Positions 1 to 6,863 are shown, numbered from the stretch's first letter. The stretch is DNA of 11,986 nucleotides from Stenotrophomonas sp. UBA2124 (GCA_002329155.1 DCXY01000025.1:64224-76209), one strand, 5' to 3'. Numbers and translations: made by a program. The notes: generated by a model from the letters alone, not told the origin.

Positions 1-131
1 GGGTAAGCGCAAGCGCACCCGGGAAGCCGATAGAGCAACCGCTGGCGACAAACCGCTTCGGCATCCGCCACAAAAGCCCTGACGCCTCCGCACACCGATT
101 CCCCGGGTGCGCGTTGCTTACCCGGGCTACG
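1..131. repeat. REP-pair (BIME/REPIN-like) element, copy 1, left edge cut
   Basis: This is the first of two near-identical units. A left arm containing GGGTAAGCGCAAGCGCACCC faces an inverted right arm at 101-130 that ends in GGGCTAC, the complement of GTAGCCC. About 75 bp of conserved spacer lies between the arms. The window starts inside the left arm, so its GTAG foot is not visible. The left arm has one extra base relative to copy 2 (GCGCAAGCGC against GCGCAGCGC). GTAG-footed REP sequences are known from Stenotrophomonas and relatives, where they are thought to be moved by RAYT (TnpA-REP) transposases; none is encoded here. Confidence 0.8.
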
Positions 132-177
132 CAACTGCAACGGTGCAGGCGCCTCAAACCGTGAAGCAGCCGCCTTC

Positions 178-314
178 GTAGCCTGGGTAAGCGCAGCGCA
201 CCCGGGAAGCCGATAGAGCAACCGCTGGCGACAAACCGCTTCGGCATCCGCCGCAAAAGCCCTGACGCCTCCGCACACCAATGTCCCGGGTGCGCGTCGC
301 TTACCCGGGCTACG
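178..314. repeat. REP-pair (BIME/REPIN-like) element, copy 2, complete
   Basis: The left arm at 178-207 begins GTAGCCTGGGTAAGCGCAGC. The right arm at 284-313 is its imperfect reverse complement, giving a potential stem of about 30 bp with a few mismatches. The spacer between the arms is nearly the same as in copy 1. The two copies repeat with a period of about 184 bp, so the whole element plus a 46-nt linker (132-177) may have been duplicated in tandem. It lies just downstream of the pirin stop codon, where the folded transcript could act as a 3' stabiliser or terminator. That role is inferred. Confidence 0.82.
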
Positions 315-333
315 AGTGCGACCGACACCTGTA

Positions 334-1185
334 TCAGAACCGCCCTTCCTGGAAATCGCTGAAGGCCTGCATCAGTTCTTCGCGGGTGTTCATCACGAAC
401 GGGCCGTAACGTGCCACCGGCTCGTGCAGCGGCCTGCCTGCCACCAGAATCAGCCGCGCGCCGTTGTCGCCGCCCTCCACATTGAACTGCCGGCCCCCGC
501 CAAGCACCGCCAGCTCCTGCGAAGCCAGCGCCTGCCGTGCGTCGCCCTTGCCCAGCCAGGCATCACCCTCGAACACATAGGCGAAGGCGTTGTGCCCTTC
601 CGGCAACTCATGACTCCAGTGGCTGCCAGCAGCCAATTCGATATCCAGATACAGGGGCTCGGTGGCCGGCTGGCTGATCGGGCCCGCCACACCATCCACC
701 TGCCCTGCCAGCACCTTCACGGTGACACCGCTGGCCGGCGCCACCTGTGGAATGCGGTCTGGTGCAAATTCCTGATAGCGCGGTGCGGTCATCTTCTCGC
801 TCGCAGGCAGGTTCACCCACAGCTGGAAGCCACGCATGCGCCCGGATTCCTGCTCGGGCATTTCCGAATGCACCAGCCCGCGCCCGGCCGTCATCCATTG
901 CACGCTGCCCGGCGTCAGCAGGCCTTCGTTGCCATGGTTGTCGCGGTGGCGCATGCGCCCGTCGATCATGTAGGTGACCGTCTCAAAACCGCGGTGCGGG
1001 TGTTCGGGAAAGCCCGCCAGGTAGTCCTCCGGCTTGTCGGTGCCGAATTCGTCCAGCATCAGGAACGGATCCAGGTCGGCCAACTGCGGGGTACCTATCA
1101 GGCGTGTCAGGCGTACACCGGCGCCATCGGATGTAGGCATGCCGTGGAGCTTGCGCAGCACACCTGCCTGGTTGTCATTGCTCAT
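334..1185 (-). CDS. Pirin family protein (cupin, metal-binding)
   Basis: This is a 283-residue bicupin of the pirin family, close to the usual length of about 280-300. The N-terminal cupin carries the family's metal ligands: His62 and His64 in FPEHPHRGFETV, and His106 and Glu108 in GRGLVHSEMP. The block DPFLMLDEFG (39-48) before them is typical. Bacterial pirins bind iron or other metals. Some, such as E. coli YhhW, have quercetin 2,3-dioxygenase activity in vitro, and others affect pyruvate metabolism or stress responses; the role here cannot be read from sequence. I chose the start at 1185 because AAGGAG lies at 1198-1193, seven bases upstream. An in-frame ATG at 1239 would add 18 residues unlike the family. 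It is divergent to cstA, and REP elements follow its stop. Confidence 0.93.
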   Translation of the reverse strand: MSNDNQAGVLRKLHGMPTSDGAGVRLTRLIGTPQLADLDPFLMLDEFGTDKPEDYLAGFPEHPHRGFETVTYMIDGRMRHRDNHGNEGLLTPGSVQWMTAGRGLVHSEMPEQESGRMRGFQLWVNLPASEKMTAPRYQEFAPDRIPQVAPASGVTVKVLAGQVDGVAGPISQPATEPLYLDIELAAGSHWSHELPEGHNAFAYVFEGDAWLGKGDARQALASQELAVLGGGRQFNVEGGDNGARLILVAGRPLHEPVARYGPFVMNTREELMQAFSDFQEGRF

Positions 1186-1421
1186 GCGGCTTCTCCTTAT
1201 GGATGTCCAGACAATGAGGTGCCGGCAGCGGGACACCAAGCATCATTGATGCAACCAATCGTTTCAGAACAGGTGTAAGTACACGGTCTGCGTGGCGCGC
1301 AGTCAGCTTCACGCATGTGGTGGAACTACTACCAAAGTCGCATCCGCTTCACCCGCCGTACACGTTGACCCCCGGGCTGCATGGGTAGACCCTTGATTAC
1401 ATCTCCCTGCGAGGCGACTCG
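1186..1421. promoter_or_regulatory. Divergent pirin/cstA upstream region
   Basis: This 236-bp gap between two divergent genes must hold both promoters. Small dyads are visible: GTGTA-AG-TACAC at 1273-1284 and CATCA-T-TGATG at about 1249-1259. Either could be an operator, but both are short enough to arise by chance. A TTGACC at 1365-1370 could be a -35 box for cstA, but no convincing -10 follows at normal spacing. I see no clear CRP/Clp-type TGTGA-N6-TCACA site, although cstA is under catabolite control in E. coli. The cstA ribosome site is GAGG at 1411-1414, seven bases before its ATG. Confidence 0.35.
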
Positions 1422-3488
1422 ATGAAAGGTTTCTCCAAAGCCGGCTGGGCGCTGCTGTCCCTGATCGGCGCATTCTGTCTGGGGGTCGTGGCGCTTCGCC
1501 GCGGCGAGCACATCAACGCATTGTGGATCGTGATCGCCACGGTCTCCCTGTATCTGGTTGCCTACCGCTACTACGGTCTTTTCATCGCCAACAAGGTGCT
1601 TGGGGTTGACCCCACGCGCGCCACACCGGCCATCATCAACAACGATGGCCTGGACTATGTGCCCACCAACAAGCATGTGTTGTTCGGCCACCACTTCGCC
1701 GCCATCGCAGGCGCGGGTCCGCTGGTTGGGCCGGTGCTGGCCGCGCAGATGGGCTACCTGCCCGGCACGCTCTGGCTGATTGCCGGCGTGGTGCTGGCCG
1801 GCGCGGTGCAGGATTTCATGATCCTGTTCATCTCCAGCCGCCGAAACGGCCGCTCGCTGGGTGATCTGGTGCGCGAGGAAATGGGCCAGGTGCCCGGCAC
1901 CATCGCTCTGTTCGGTGTTTTCATGATCATGATCATCATCCTTGCGGTACTGGCGATGATCGTGGTGAAGGCGCTGGAAGGCAGCCCGTGGGGCATGTTC
2001 ACGGTGATCGCCACCATGCCCATCGCCATCCTGATGGGCATCTACATGCGCTACATCCGGCCCGGCAGGATCGGTGAGATTTCGGTGGTCGGCCTGGTGC
2101 TGCTGGTGGCTGCCATCTGGTACGGCGGCAAGGTGGCCGCCGACCCGGTGATGGGCCCGATGTTCACCTTCACCGGCGTGCAGATCACCTGGATGCTGAT
2201 CGGCTACGGCTTCGTCGCCGCGGTGCTGCCGGTGTGGCTGCTGCTGGCCCCGCGTGACTACCTGTCCACCTTCCTCAAGATCGGCACCATTGTCGGCCTG
2301 GCCATCGGCATCCTGATCGTGATGCCGGAGCTGAAGATGCCGGCACTGACCCAGTTCACCGACGGCACCGGCCCGGTGTGGAAGGGCAGCATGTTCCCGT
2401 TCCTGTTCATCACCATCGCCTGTGGCGCGGTGTCCGGCTTCCATGCGCTGATCAGCTCGGGCACCACGCCCAAGCTGCTGGCCAATGAAAGCCACGCCGC
2501 CTACATCGGTTACGGCGGCATGCTGATGGAGTCGTTCGTGGCCATCATGGCCATGGTGGCGGCTTCGATCATCGAGCCGGGCATCTACTTCGCCATGAAC
2601 AGCCCCGCCGCGCTCATCGGCACGGAGGTGACGCATGCGGCGCAGGTGGTATCGAGCTGGGGCTTCACCATCAGCCCGGAACAGCTGACCGCCACGGCTG
2701 CGGAGATCGGCGAGAACACCATCCTGTCACGCGCCGGTGGCGCACCGACGCTGGCGGTGGGCATTGCGCAGATCCTGCACGCGGTGCTGCCGGGCGACGG
2801 CATGATGGCCTTCTGGTACCACTTCGCCATCCTGTTCGAGGCATTGTTCATCCTGACCGCCGTTGACGCGGGTACCCGTTCGGGCCGCTTCATGCTGCAG
2901 GACCTGCTGGGCAACTTCGTGCCGGCACTGCGCCGCACCGATTCGTGGGTAGCCAGCTTCATCGCCACCGGCGGCTGCGTCGCGCTGTGGGGGTACTTCC
3001 TGTACCAGGGCGTGACCGACCCGCTGGGCGGCATCAACATGCTGTGGCCGCTGTTCGGCATCGCCAACCAGATGCTGGCAGGCGTGGCGCTGATGCTGTG
3101 CACGGTGGTGCTGTTCAAGATGAAGAAGGAGAAGTACGCATGGGTGTCGATCATCCCGGCCATCTGGCTGCTGATCTGCACCACGGCGGCCGGCTTCATC
3201 AAGCTGTTCTCCAACGACCCGGGTGTTGGCTTCGTGGCGCAGGCGCACAAGTACCGTGACGCCATCGCCGCAGGCAACCTGCTGCCGCCGTCCAAGAGCT
3301 TCGACCAGATGCAGCAGGTGATGGTGAACAACTACATCAACGCCGGCCTGACGGTGCTGTTCCTGTTCGTAGTGTTCGCGGTGCTGGTGTATTCGATCAA
3401 GACGATTGCCGCCGCCCGCCGCTCGCCAACCCGTACCGACCATGAAACGCCGTACGTGGCATTGAAGCCGCACGAGGTTGACCTGTAA
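1422..3488 (+). CDS. cstA: Carbon starvation protein CstA, membrane transporter
   Basis: This is a 688-residue polytopic inner-membrane protein matching E. coli CstA (about 700 residues) along its whole length. Family signatures are clear: LDYVPTNKHVLFGHHFAAIA near residues 77-96, then GAGPLVGPVLAAQMGYLPG, then SGFHALISSGTTPK in the middle, and AVDAGTRSGRFMLQDLLG in the C-terminal CstA-type membrane domain. The tail ends with the CstA-like ETPY segment. CstA was found as a carbon-starvation peptide-uptake protein; CstA and its relative BtsT have also been shown to import pyruvate, so peptide or pyruvate are both possible substrates. It is stated as CstA rather than BtsT because the N-terminal region and the APRDYLSTFLKIGTIVGLA stretch are nearly those of E. 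coli CstA. Its TAA overlaps the ATG of the following small gene by one base. Confidence 0.96.
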   Translation: MKGFSKAGWALLSLIGAFCLGVVALRRGEHINALWIVIATVSLYLVAYRYYGLFIANKVLGVDPTRATPAIINNDGLDYVPTNKHVLFGHHFAAIAGAGPLVGPVLAAQMGYLPGTLWLIAGVVLAGAVQDFMILFISSRRNGRSLGDLVREEMGQVPGTIALFGVFMIMIIILAVLAMIVVKALEGSPWGMFTVIATMPIAILMGIYMRYIRPGRIGEISVVGLVLLVAAIWYGGKVAADPVMGPMFTFTGVQITWMLIGYGFVAAVLPVWLLLAPRDYLSTFLKIGTIVGLAIGILIVMPELKMPALTQFTDGTGPVWKGSMFPFLFITIACGAVSGFHALISSGTTPKLLANESHAAYIGYGGMLMESFVAIMAMVAASIIEPGIYFAMNSPAALIGTEVTHAAQVVSSWGFTISPEQLTATAAEIGENTILSRAGGAPTLAVGIAQILHAVLPGDGMMAFWYHFAILFEALFILTAVDAGTRSGRFMLQDLLGNFVPALRRTDSWVASFIATGGCVALWGYFLYQGVTDPLGGINMLWPLFGIANQMLAGVALMLCTVVLFKMKKEKYAWVSIIPAIWLLICTTAAGFIKLFSNDPGVGFVAQAHKYRDAIAAGNLLPPSKSFDQMQQVMVNNYINAGLTVLFLFVVFAVLVYSIKTIAAARRSPTRTDHETPYVALKPHEVDL

Positions 3489-3712
3489 TGGGCACCGAGC
3501 TGGTCCCCGCCAGTCAGCACCAGGCATTCCGCCGCACCTGGCGGCGCCTGGTGCAGACCGCGCGCCTGTGCTGCGGGGTACCCGACTACGACAACTATGT
3601 GCGCCACATGCAGGAGAAGCATCCGGACCGCGAGGTCATGGATTACAAGACCTTTTTCCGTGAACGGCAGGAAGCACGTTTCGGCGGCAGGAGTGGTTTC
3701 CGCTGCTGTTGA
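3488..3712 (+). CDS. ybdD: YbdD/YjiX family small protein (CstA partner)
   Basis: This small soluble protein of 74 residues belongs to the YbdD/YjiX family (formerly DUF466, about 65 residues in E. coli). The family core is present: GVPDYDNYVRHMQEKHPD (about 30-47), then FFRERQEARFGG and a terminal CC pair. Family members are almost always encoded directly after a CstA/BtsT transporter and are needed for its full activity in some bacteria; the mechanism is not well defined. The ATG at 3488 shares its A with the cstA TAA (TAATG), so translational coupling is expected. A weak ribosome site, GAGG at 3474-3477, sits inside the end of cstA. Several conserved charged and Cys residues suggest a docking or metal/redox role, which is inference only. 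Confidence 0.93.
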   Translation: MGTELVPASQHQAFRRTWRRLVQTARLCCGVPDYDNYVRHMQEKHPDREVMDYKTFFRERQEARFGGRSGFRCC

Positions 3713-3737
3713 GTGGTGTGGTTGGGTTGTGAAATGC

Positions 3738-3770
3738 AAAAGGCGGAGCCGGTGGCTCCGCCTTTTGTTT
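3738..3770 (+). terminator. Rho-independent terminator of cstA-ybdD
   Basis: A perfect 13-bp stem (3738-3750 with 3754-3766) and a 3-nt loop start 26 bases after the ybdD stop. The core is GGCGGAGCC/GGCTCCGCC, flanked by A4/T4 and followed by GTTTG. Because the arms are bounded by A-runs and T-runs, it could also work on the minus strand against transcripts arriving from the DUF819 genes. Confidence 0.93.
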
Positions 3771-3809
3771 GTGCAGGTGGGCGAGCATTGTTGTCTGCGG
3801 GTAGTGCCT

Positions 3810-3851
3810 TACCCCTCTCCCCAACCCCTCTCCCGCAAGGGGAGAGGGGCT
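3810..3851 (+). repeat. C-rich dispersed palindromic repeat, left arm of 42-nt inverted pair
   Basis: The unit contains two CCCCTCTCCC-type blocks. The second block (3825-3834) pairs with GGGAGAGGGG at 3840-3849 over a 5-nt loop and is followed by CTTTGTTTGTG, so it resembles a second intrinsic terminator for the plus strand. The whole 42 nt is the exact reverse complement of 3895-3936. Sequences of this kind recur between genes in xanthomonad and related genomes (recalled, not searched). Confidence 0.85.
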
Positions 3852-3894
3852 TTGTTTGTGTGAGCGGTGAGATCGCCAGAAAGCCCGTTGCTTG

Positions 3895-3936
3895 AGCCCC
3901 TCTCCCCTTGCGGGAGAGGGGTTGGGGAGAGGGGTA
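3895..3936 (-). repeat. Inverted second copy of the C/G-rich repeat, with G-quadruplex motif
   Basis: This is an exact reverse complement of 3810-3851, with 43 nt between the copies. On the plus strand, 3912-3934 reads as four G-runs with short loops (GGG-AGA-GGGG-TT-GGGG-AGA-GGGG), a textbook G-quadruplex pattern. Copy 1 offers the same motif on the minus strand. The repeat begins 18 bases downstream of the stop of the minus-strand DUF819 gene, so it probably terminates that transcript. Confidence 0.85.
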
Positions 3937-3953
3937 GAAGTTGGCCTCCCACC

Positions 3954-5204
3954 TCAAGCCCCCGCCATCCACTTCAGCATCAAACCGGTCATGTACGCGA
4001 TGACCGTGCCGGTCGCATAACCCACCGTGCCCAGCAGCACACCCACCGGCGCCAGCGTCGGGTGGAAGGCAGCGGCTACCACCGGCGCCGATGCCGCCGC
4101 ACCGATGTTGCCCTGCGAACCGATGGCGAAGAAGAACAGCGGTGCGCGCAGCAGGCGGGCCATCAGGTACAGCAGGCCGATATGCACGCCCATCCAGATC
4201 ACGCCCAGCAGGAACAACCACGGGCGATCGACCAGCGAGAGCAGATCCATCTGCATGCCGATGCAGGCGATCAGGAAGTACAGGAACAAGGTGCCGATCT
4301 TCGAGGCACCTGCAGCTTCCAGATTGCGCACCGGGGTGAAGCTCAGCAGCAGGCCCATGAGCGTGGACAGCATCACCACCCAGACGAAGGCCGAATCCAG
4401 CGAGGCGCGGCTGGCCCAGCTGATGTTTTCGCCAAACCAGCCCGACAGCGGCGTGGCCAGCGCATGGGCCAGCCCCACCACGCCAAGGCCCACACCCACG
4501 ATGACCATCAGATCGGTCAGCGTGGGGTTGCGTGCGCTCTTGGCTTCGTACTCGGCAATGCGGCGCTTCATGTCGTCGATGGCCGAAGTGTCGGCACCGC
4601 TGCGTGCATCAATGGACTGCGAGCGCCCTGCCAGCCACAGCAGCACGGCCATCCACAGGCTGGCGCAGGCCACGTCCACCACGGCGAACTGGCCGAATGT
4701 GGTGGCATCCACATTGAAGGTTTCGCGCATGGCGGCCATGTTGGCGCCGCCGCCGATCCAGCTGCCGGCCAGTGCGGCCATGCCGGCCCAGGTGTCGCCG
4801 GCCACGGTTTCCGGGTGTATCCACTTCATCAACTGGAATGACACCGCCGCGCCCAGCACGATGCCAACCGTGCCGGTGACGAACATGATCAGCAGCTTCG
4901 GCCCGAGGCGGATGATGCCCTTCAGGTCGATGGACAGCGTGAGCAGCACCAGTGCCGCCGGCAGCAGCACGTCGCGGGCCACCGGGTTGTACAGTTTGGT
5001 GCCGTGGCCGTCGATCAGGCCCACGGTGTTGTAGATGGCCGGGATGAAATAGCACAGCAGCAGCGCCGGCACCCAGGTGAAGAACTTCTTCCAGAAGGGG
5101 GTTGGCCCACTGGCCAGCCAGAAGATCAAGCCAAGCGTTGCGGCGATCAGGCCGAGCCCGACAATGTCGTTGGTGATGAGGGCGGTGCTGGGTTCGGTCG
5201 GCAT
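3954..5204 (-). CDS. DUF819 family integral membrane protein (paralogue 1)
   Basis: This is a 416-residue inner-membrane protein of the DUF819 family (B. subtilis YjcL type), with roughly ten hydrophobic segments spread from residue 13 to 410. Glycine-rich, probably broken-helix motifs lie in each half: GSWIGGGANM at 147-156 and SQGNIGAAASAP at 363-374. A polar cytosolic loop of about 195-230 separates the halves. Two halves with such elements suggest a transporter fold like that of the cation:proton antiporter/anion transporter superfamily; this is inference and the substrate is unknown. I chose the start at 5204 because AGGAA lies at 5216-5212, seven bases upstream. An ATG at 5279 would add 25 polar residues without similarity to the paralogue. 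It aligns without gaps to its neighbour at 5382-6635 (about 65% identity by hand count), so a tandem duplication is likely. Confidence 0.9.
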   Translation of the reverse strand: MPTEPSTALITNDIVGLGLIAATLGLIFWLASGPTPFWKKFFTWVPALLLCYFIPAIYNTVGLIDGHGTKLYNPVARDVLLPAALVLLTLSIDLKGIIRLGPKLLIMFVTGTVGIVLGAAVSFQLMKWIHPETVAGDTWAGMAALAGSWIGGGANMAAMRETFNVDATTFGQFAVVDVACASLWMAVLLWLAGRSQSIDARSGADTSAIDDMKRRIAEYEAKSARNPTLTDLMVIVGVGLGVVGLAHALATPLSGWFGENISWASRASLDSAFVWVVMLSTLMGLLLSFTPVRNLEAAGASKIGTLFLYFLIACIGMQMDLLSLVDRPWLFLLGVIWMGVHIGLLYLMARLLRAPLFFFAIGSQGNIGAAASAPVVAAAFHPTLAPVGVLLGTVGYATGTVIAYMTGLMLKWMAGA

Positions 5205-5381
5205 ATGGCCATTCCTGTCGATCGAAGGGAAACAGAAACGCCACGTTCTTGGCGTGGCGTGGGTGCGCCAGCCTAGCATGTGGTTACCGCGGAAAGTCAG
5301 GCCAATTGACCATGGCCGAACGTGAATGCGCCACTGCGCAATGACGCTCTTAGGCCACTGCCACGCTCACCCGGGGCACGC
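5205..5381 (-). promoter_or_regulatory. Leader between DUF819 paralogues with attenuator-like hairpin
   Basis: The minus strand carries an 8-bp perfect stem, ACGCCACG (5260-5253) with CGTGGCGT (5245-5238) and a 7-nt loop, followed by TTCTGTTT. It ends about 34 bases before the ATG at 5204. It may be a weak terminator for the upstream DUF819 gene or an attenuator in the leader of the downstream one. A possible weak promoter (TGACTT 5299-5294, TAGGCT 5275-5270, 18-nt spacing, minus strand) would place this hairpin in the 5' UTR. Neither element is strong. Confidence 0.4.
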
Positions 5382-5389
5382 TCACCCGG
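5362..5389. repeat. 13-nt direct repeat at the DUF819 paralogue 2 stop
   Basis: CACGCTCACCCGG occurs at 5362-5374 and again at 5377-5389, a period of 15 nt. The second copy contains the stop codon (5384-5382, minus). On the coding strand CCGGGTGAGCGTG is therefore duplicated, giving two in-frame TGA stops. It looks like a small slippage duplication at the 3' end of the gene. Confidence 0.7.
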
Positions 5390-6635
5390 CGCCGGCCATC
5401 GCACGCAGGGTGATGCCCACCACATAAGCCGCGCCCGTGCCCACCGCGTAGCCCAGCGTGCCCAACAGCACACCCACCGGTGCCAGTGCCGGATGGAACG
5501 CCGTTGCCAGCACCGGTGCCGATGCAGGCCCGCCGATGTTGCTCTGCGAGGCGATGGCGAAATAGAAGAACGGCACCCGCAGCAGCTTGCCGGCCAGCCA
5601 CAGCAGCACGATGTGCACGCCTATCCACAGCACACCCAGCGCGAACAGCCACGGCTTGTCCAGCAGCGCCAGCAGGTCCATCTGCATGCCGATGCAGGCG
5701 ATCAGGAAGTACAGGAACATCGAGCCCCACTTCGAGGCCCCCACGCCTTCCAGCTCACGCGCGCGGGTGAAGCTCAGGCCCAGGCCGATGAAGGTGGCCA
5801 GCAGCACCACCCACACGAAGGGCTTGTCCATGCTGACCGAAGCCGACCAGCTTGCGTTGGCGGCAAACCAATTGGCGATCGGGCCGGCCAGCGCATGCGA
5901 GAGCGCCACGCTGCCGAAGGCCACGCCGCCCATCTTCATCATGTCGCCCAGTGCGGGAATGCGTGCATGCTGCGCCTGGAAATGGGCCACGCGGTCGCGC
6001 AGGTCATCCAGCGCCGTGGTGTCCGCACCGCTGCGCTTGTCCATCGCCGGTGCGCGTGCGGCGAAGAAGATCAGCACCGCCATCCACACATAGCCCACGC
6101 CCACATCGACCACGGCAAACTGGCCGAAGGTGGTGGCGTCCACCTCGAAAATTTCCTTCATCGCCAGCATGTTGGCGCCGCCACCAATCCAGCTGCCGGC
6201 CAGCGCGGCCATGCCGCCCCAGGTCGTGCCGGCCACGGTTTCCGGGTGCAGCCAGGCCATCAGCTGGAAGGCCACCACCGCACCGAGCATGATGCTCAGC
6301 ACCGCCGCGACATACATGGCCAGCATTTTCCAGCCCAGGCCGAGGATGCCCTTGATGTCGATGGACAGGGTCAGCAGCACCAGCGCAGCAGGCAGGAACA
6401 CATCGCGCGCGATGGGGTTGTAGAGCTTGGTGGTCTCCCCGTCGATCAAGCCCACTGTGTTGTAGATGCCGGGAATGAAATAGCACAGCAGCAGTGCAGG
6501 CACGACGCTGTAGAACTTCTTCAGCAGCGGAATGTCGCTGTCGGCGCTCCAGAAAATGAGGCCAAGCGTGGCGGCGATCAGGCCGAACACGATGATGTCG
6601 TTGTTGATCAAGGCGCCCGTAGCCGCTGCAATCAT
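5382..6635 (-). CDS. DUF819 family integral membrane protein (paralogue 2)
   Basis: This is a 417-residue polytopic membrane protein, upstream in transcription order of its paralogue. It shares the same landmarks at the same residue numbers: CYFIPGIYNTVGLIDG at 51-66, GSWIGGGANM at 147-156, VDATTFGQFAVVDV at 165-178, FLYFLIACIGMQMDLL at 307-322 and SQSNIGGPASAP at 363-374. Most differences fall in the first 40 residues, the cytosolic loop around 195-230 and the putative pore-side segments near 100-120. This suggests a shared fold with a possibly shifted substrate. The start at 6635 has GGAG (6645-6642) six bases upstream and matches the paralogue's length; an ATG at 6689 would add 18 polar residues. 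No DUF819 substrate can be deduced from sequence. Confidence 0.9.
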   Translation of the reverse strand: MIAAATGALINNDIIVFGLIAATLGLIFWSADSDIPLLKKFYSVVPALLLCYFIPGIYNTVGLIDGETTKLYNPIARDVFLPAALVLLTLSIDIKGILGLGWKMLAMYVAAVLSIMLGAVVAFQLMAWLHPETVAGTTWGGMAALAGSWIGGGANMLAMKEIFEVDATTFGQFAVVDVGVGYVWMAVLIFFAARAPAMDKRSGADTTALDDLRDRVAHFQAQHARIPALGDMMKMGGVAFGSVALSHALAGPIANWFAANASWSASVSMDKPFVWVVLLATFIGLGLSFTRARELEGVGASKWGSMFLYFLIACIGMQMDLLALLDKPWLFALGVLWIGVHIVLLWLAGKLLRVPFFYFAIASQSNIGGPASAPVLATAFHPALAPVGVLLGTLGYAVGTGAAYVVGITLRAMAGAG

Positions 6636-6863
6636 TCCCCTCTCCCCTTTGCTGCTCAGGTGCTGGCAGCCCCTGCCACTTGAAAACATTGCCGCTGCAT
6701 CACCTCACGAACGGTGGGTGGCACACACGACAGCACGAACCGACAGAAGGCGAGTCCCTCGCCACTCCCCTGAAAGGGAGAAAGGAGCGCGACAGCGGCT
6801 CCTTTCATATCCCGACCGCAGGCATGTACTACCCGCCAGATTCCAACACGCGCAGGCTCTGAA
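6636..6863 (-). promoter_or_regulatory. Intergenic region upstream of DUF819 paralogue 2
   Basis: This gap separates the DUF819 pair from the SHOCT-domain gene; both neighbours are on the minus strand. Besides the terminator-like hairpin at 6781-6805, it holds two smaller dyads: GGCGAG-TCC-CTCGCC at 6749-6763, and CTCCC paired with GGGAG within 6765-6780. The promoter of the DUF819 pair should lie here, but I cannot point to convincing -35/-10 boxes. The gene's ribosome site falls in CCCCTCTCCCC (6637-6647, plus strand), the same core as the dispersed repeats elsewhere in the window. Confidence 0.4.
6781..6805 (-). terminator. Probable terminator of the SHOCT-domain gene
   Basis: AAAGGAGC (6781-6788) pairs with GCTCCTTT (6798-6805) over a 9-nt loop. 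Read on the minus strand, the stem is followed by a pyrimidine tract (TCTCCCTTTC). It starts 58 bases after the stop of the small gene ending at 6864. The U-tract is interrupted, so termination may be partial, allowing read-through into the DUF819 pair. Confidence 0.5.

Noticed and set aside
1..314. Two spaced repeats considered as a CRISPR fragment
   Set aside because: Only two units, about 130 bp each with internal inverted arms, and no cas genes; they fit REP-pair elements.
316..1278. Plus-strand reading frame opposite the pirin gene
   Set aside because: The minus strand holds a full-length pirin with all metal ligands and a good ribosome site.
1329..2636. Minus-strand reading frame opposite the first part of cstA
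   Set aside because: Asp/His/Gln-rich shadow product; cstA on the plus strand is unmistakable.
3800..3940. Short frames giving peptides such as SPTPLPQGERG and SPQPLSRKGRG
   Set aside because: These come from translating the C/G-rich intergenic repeat and recur as spurious proteins wherever the repeat occurs.
5204..5279. Upstream start codons for DUF819 paralogue 1 (5279), paralogue 2 (6689) and pirin (1239)
   Set aside because: The extra N-terminal residues are polar, differ between paralogues and have no ribosome site, whereas the chosen starts have one at 6-7 bases.
5322..6683. Plus-strand reading frame (453 codons) opposite DUF819 paralogue 2, and a similar one opposite paralogue 1
   Set aside because: The two look alike only because the real genes are paralogues. 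Composition is His/Gln/Arg-rich, not a real protein.
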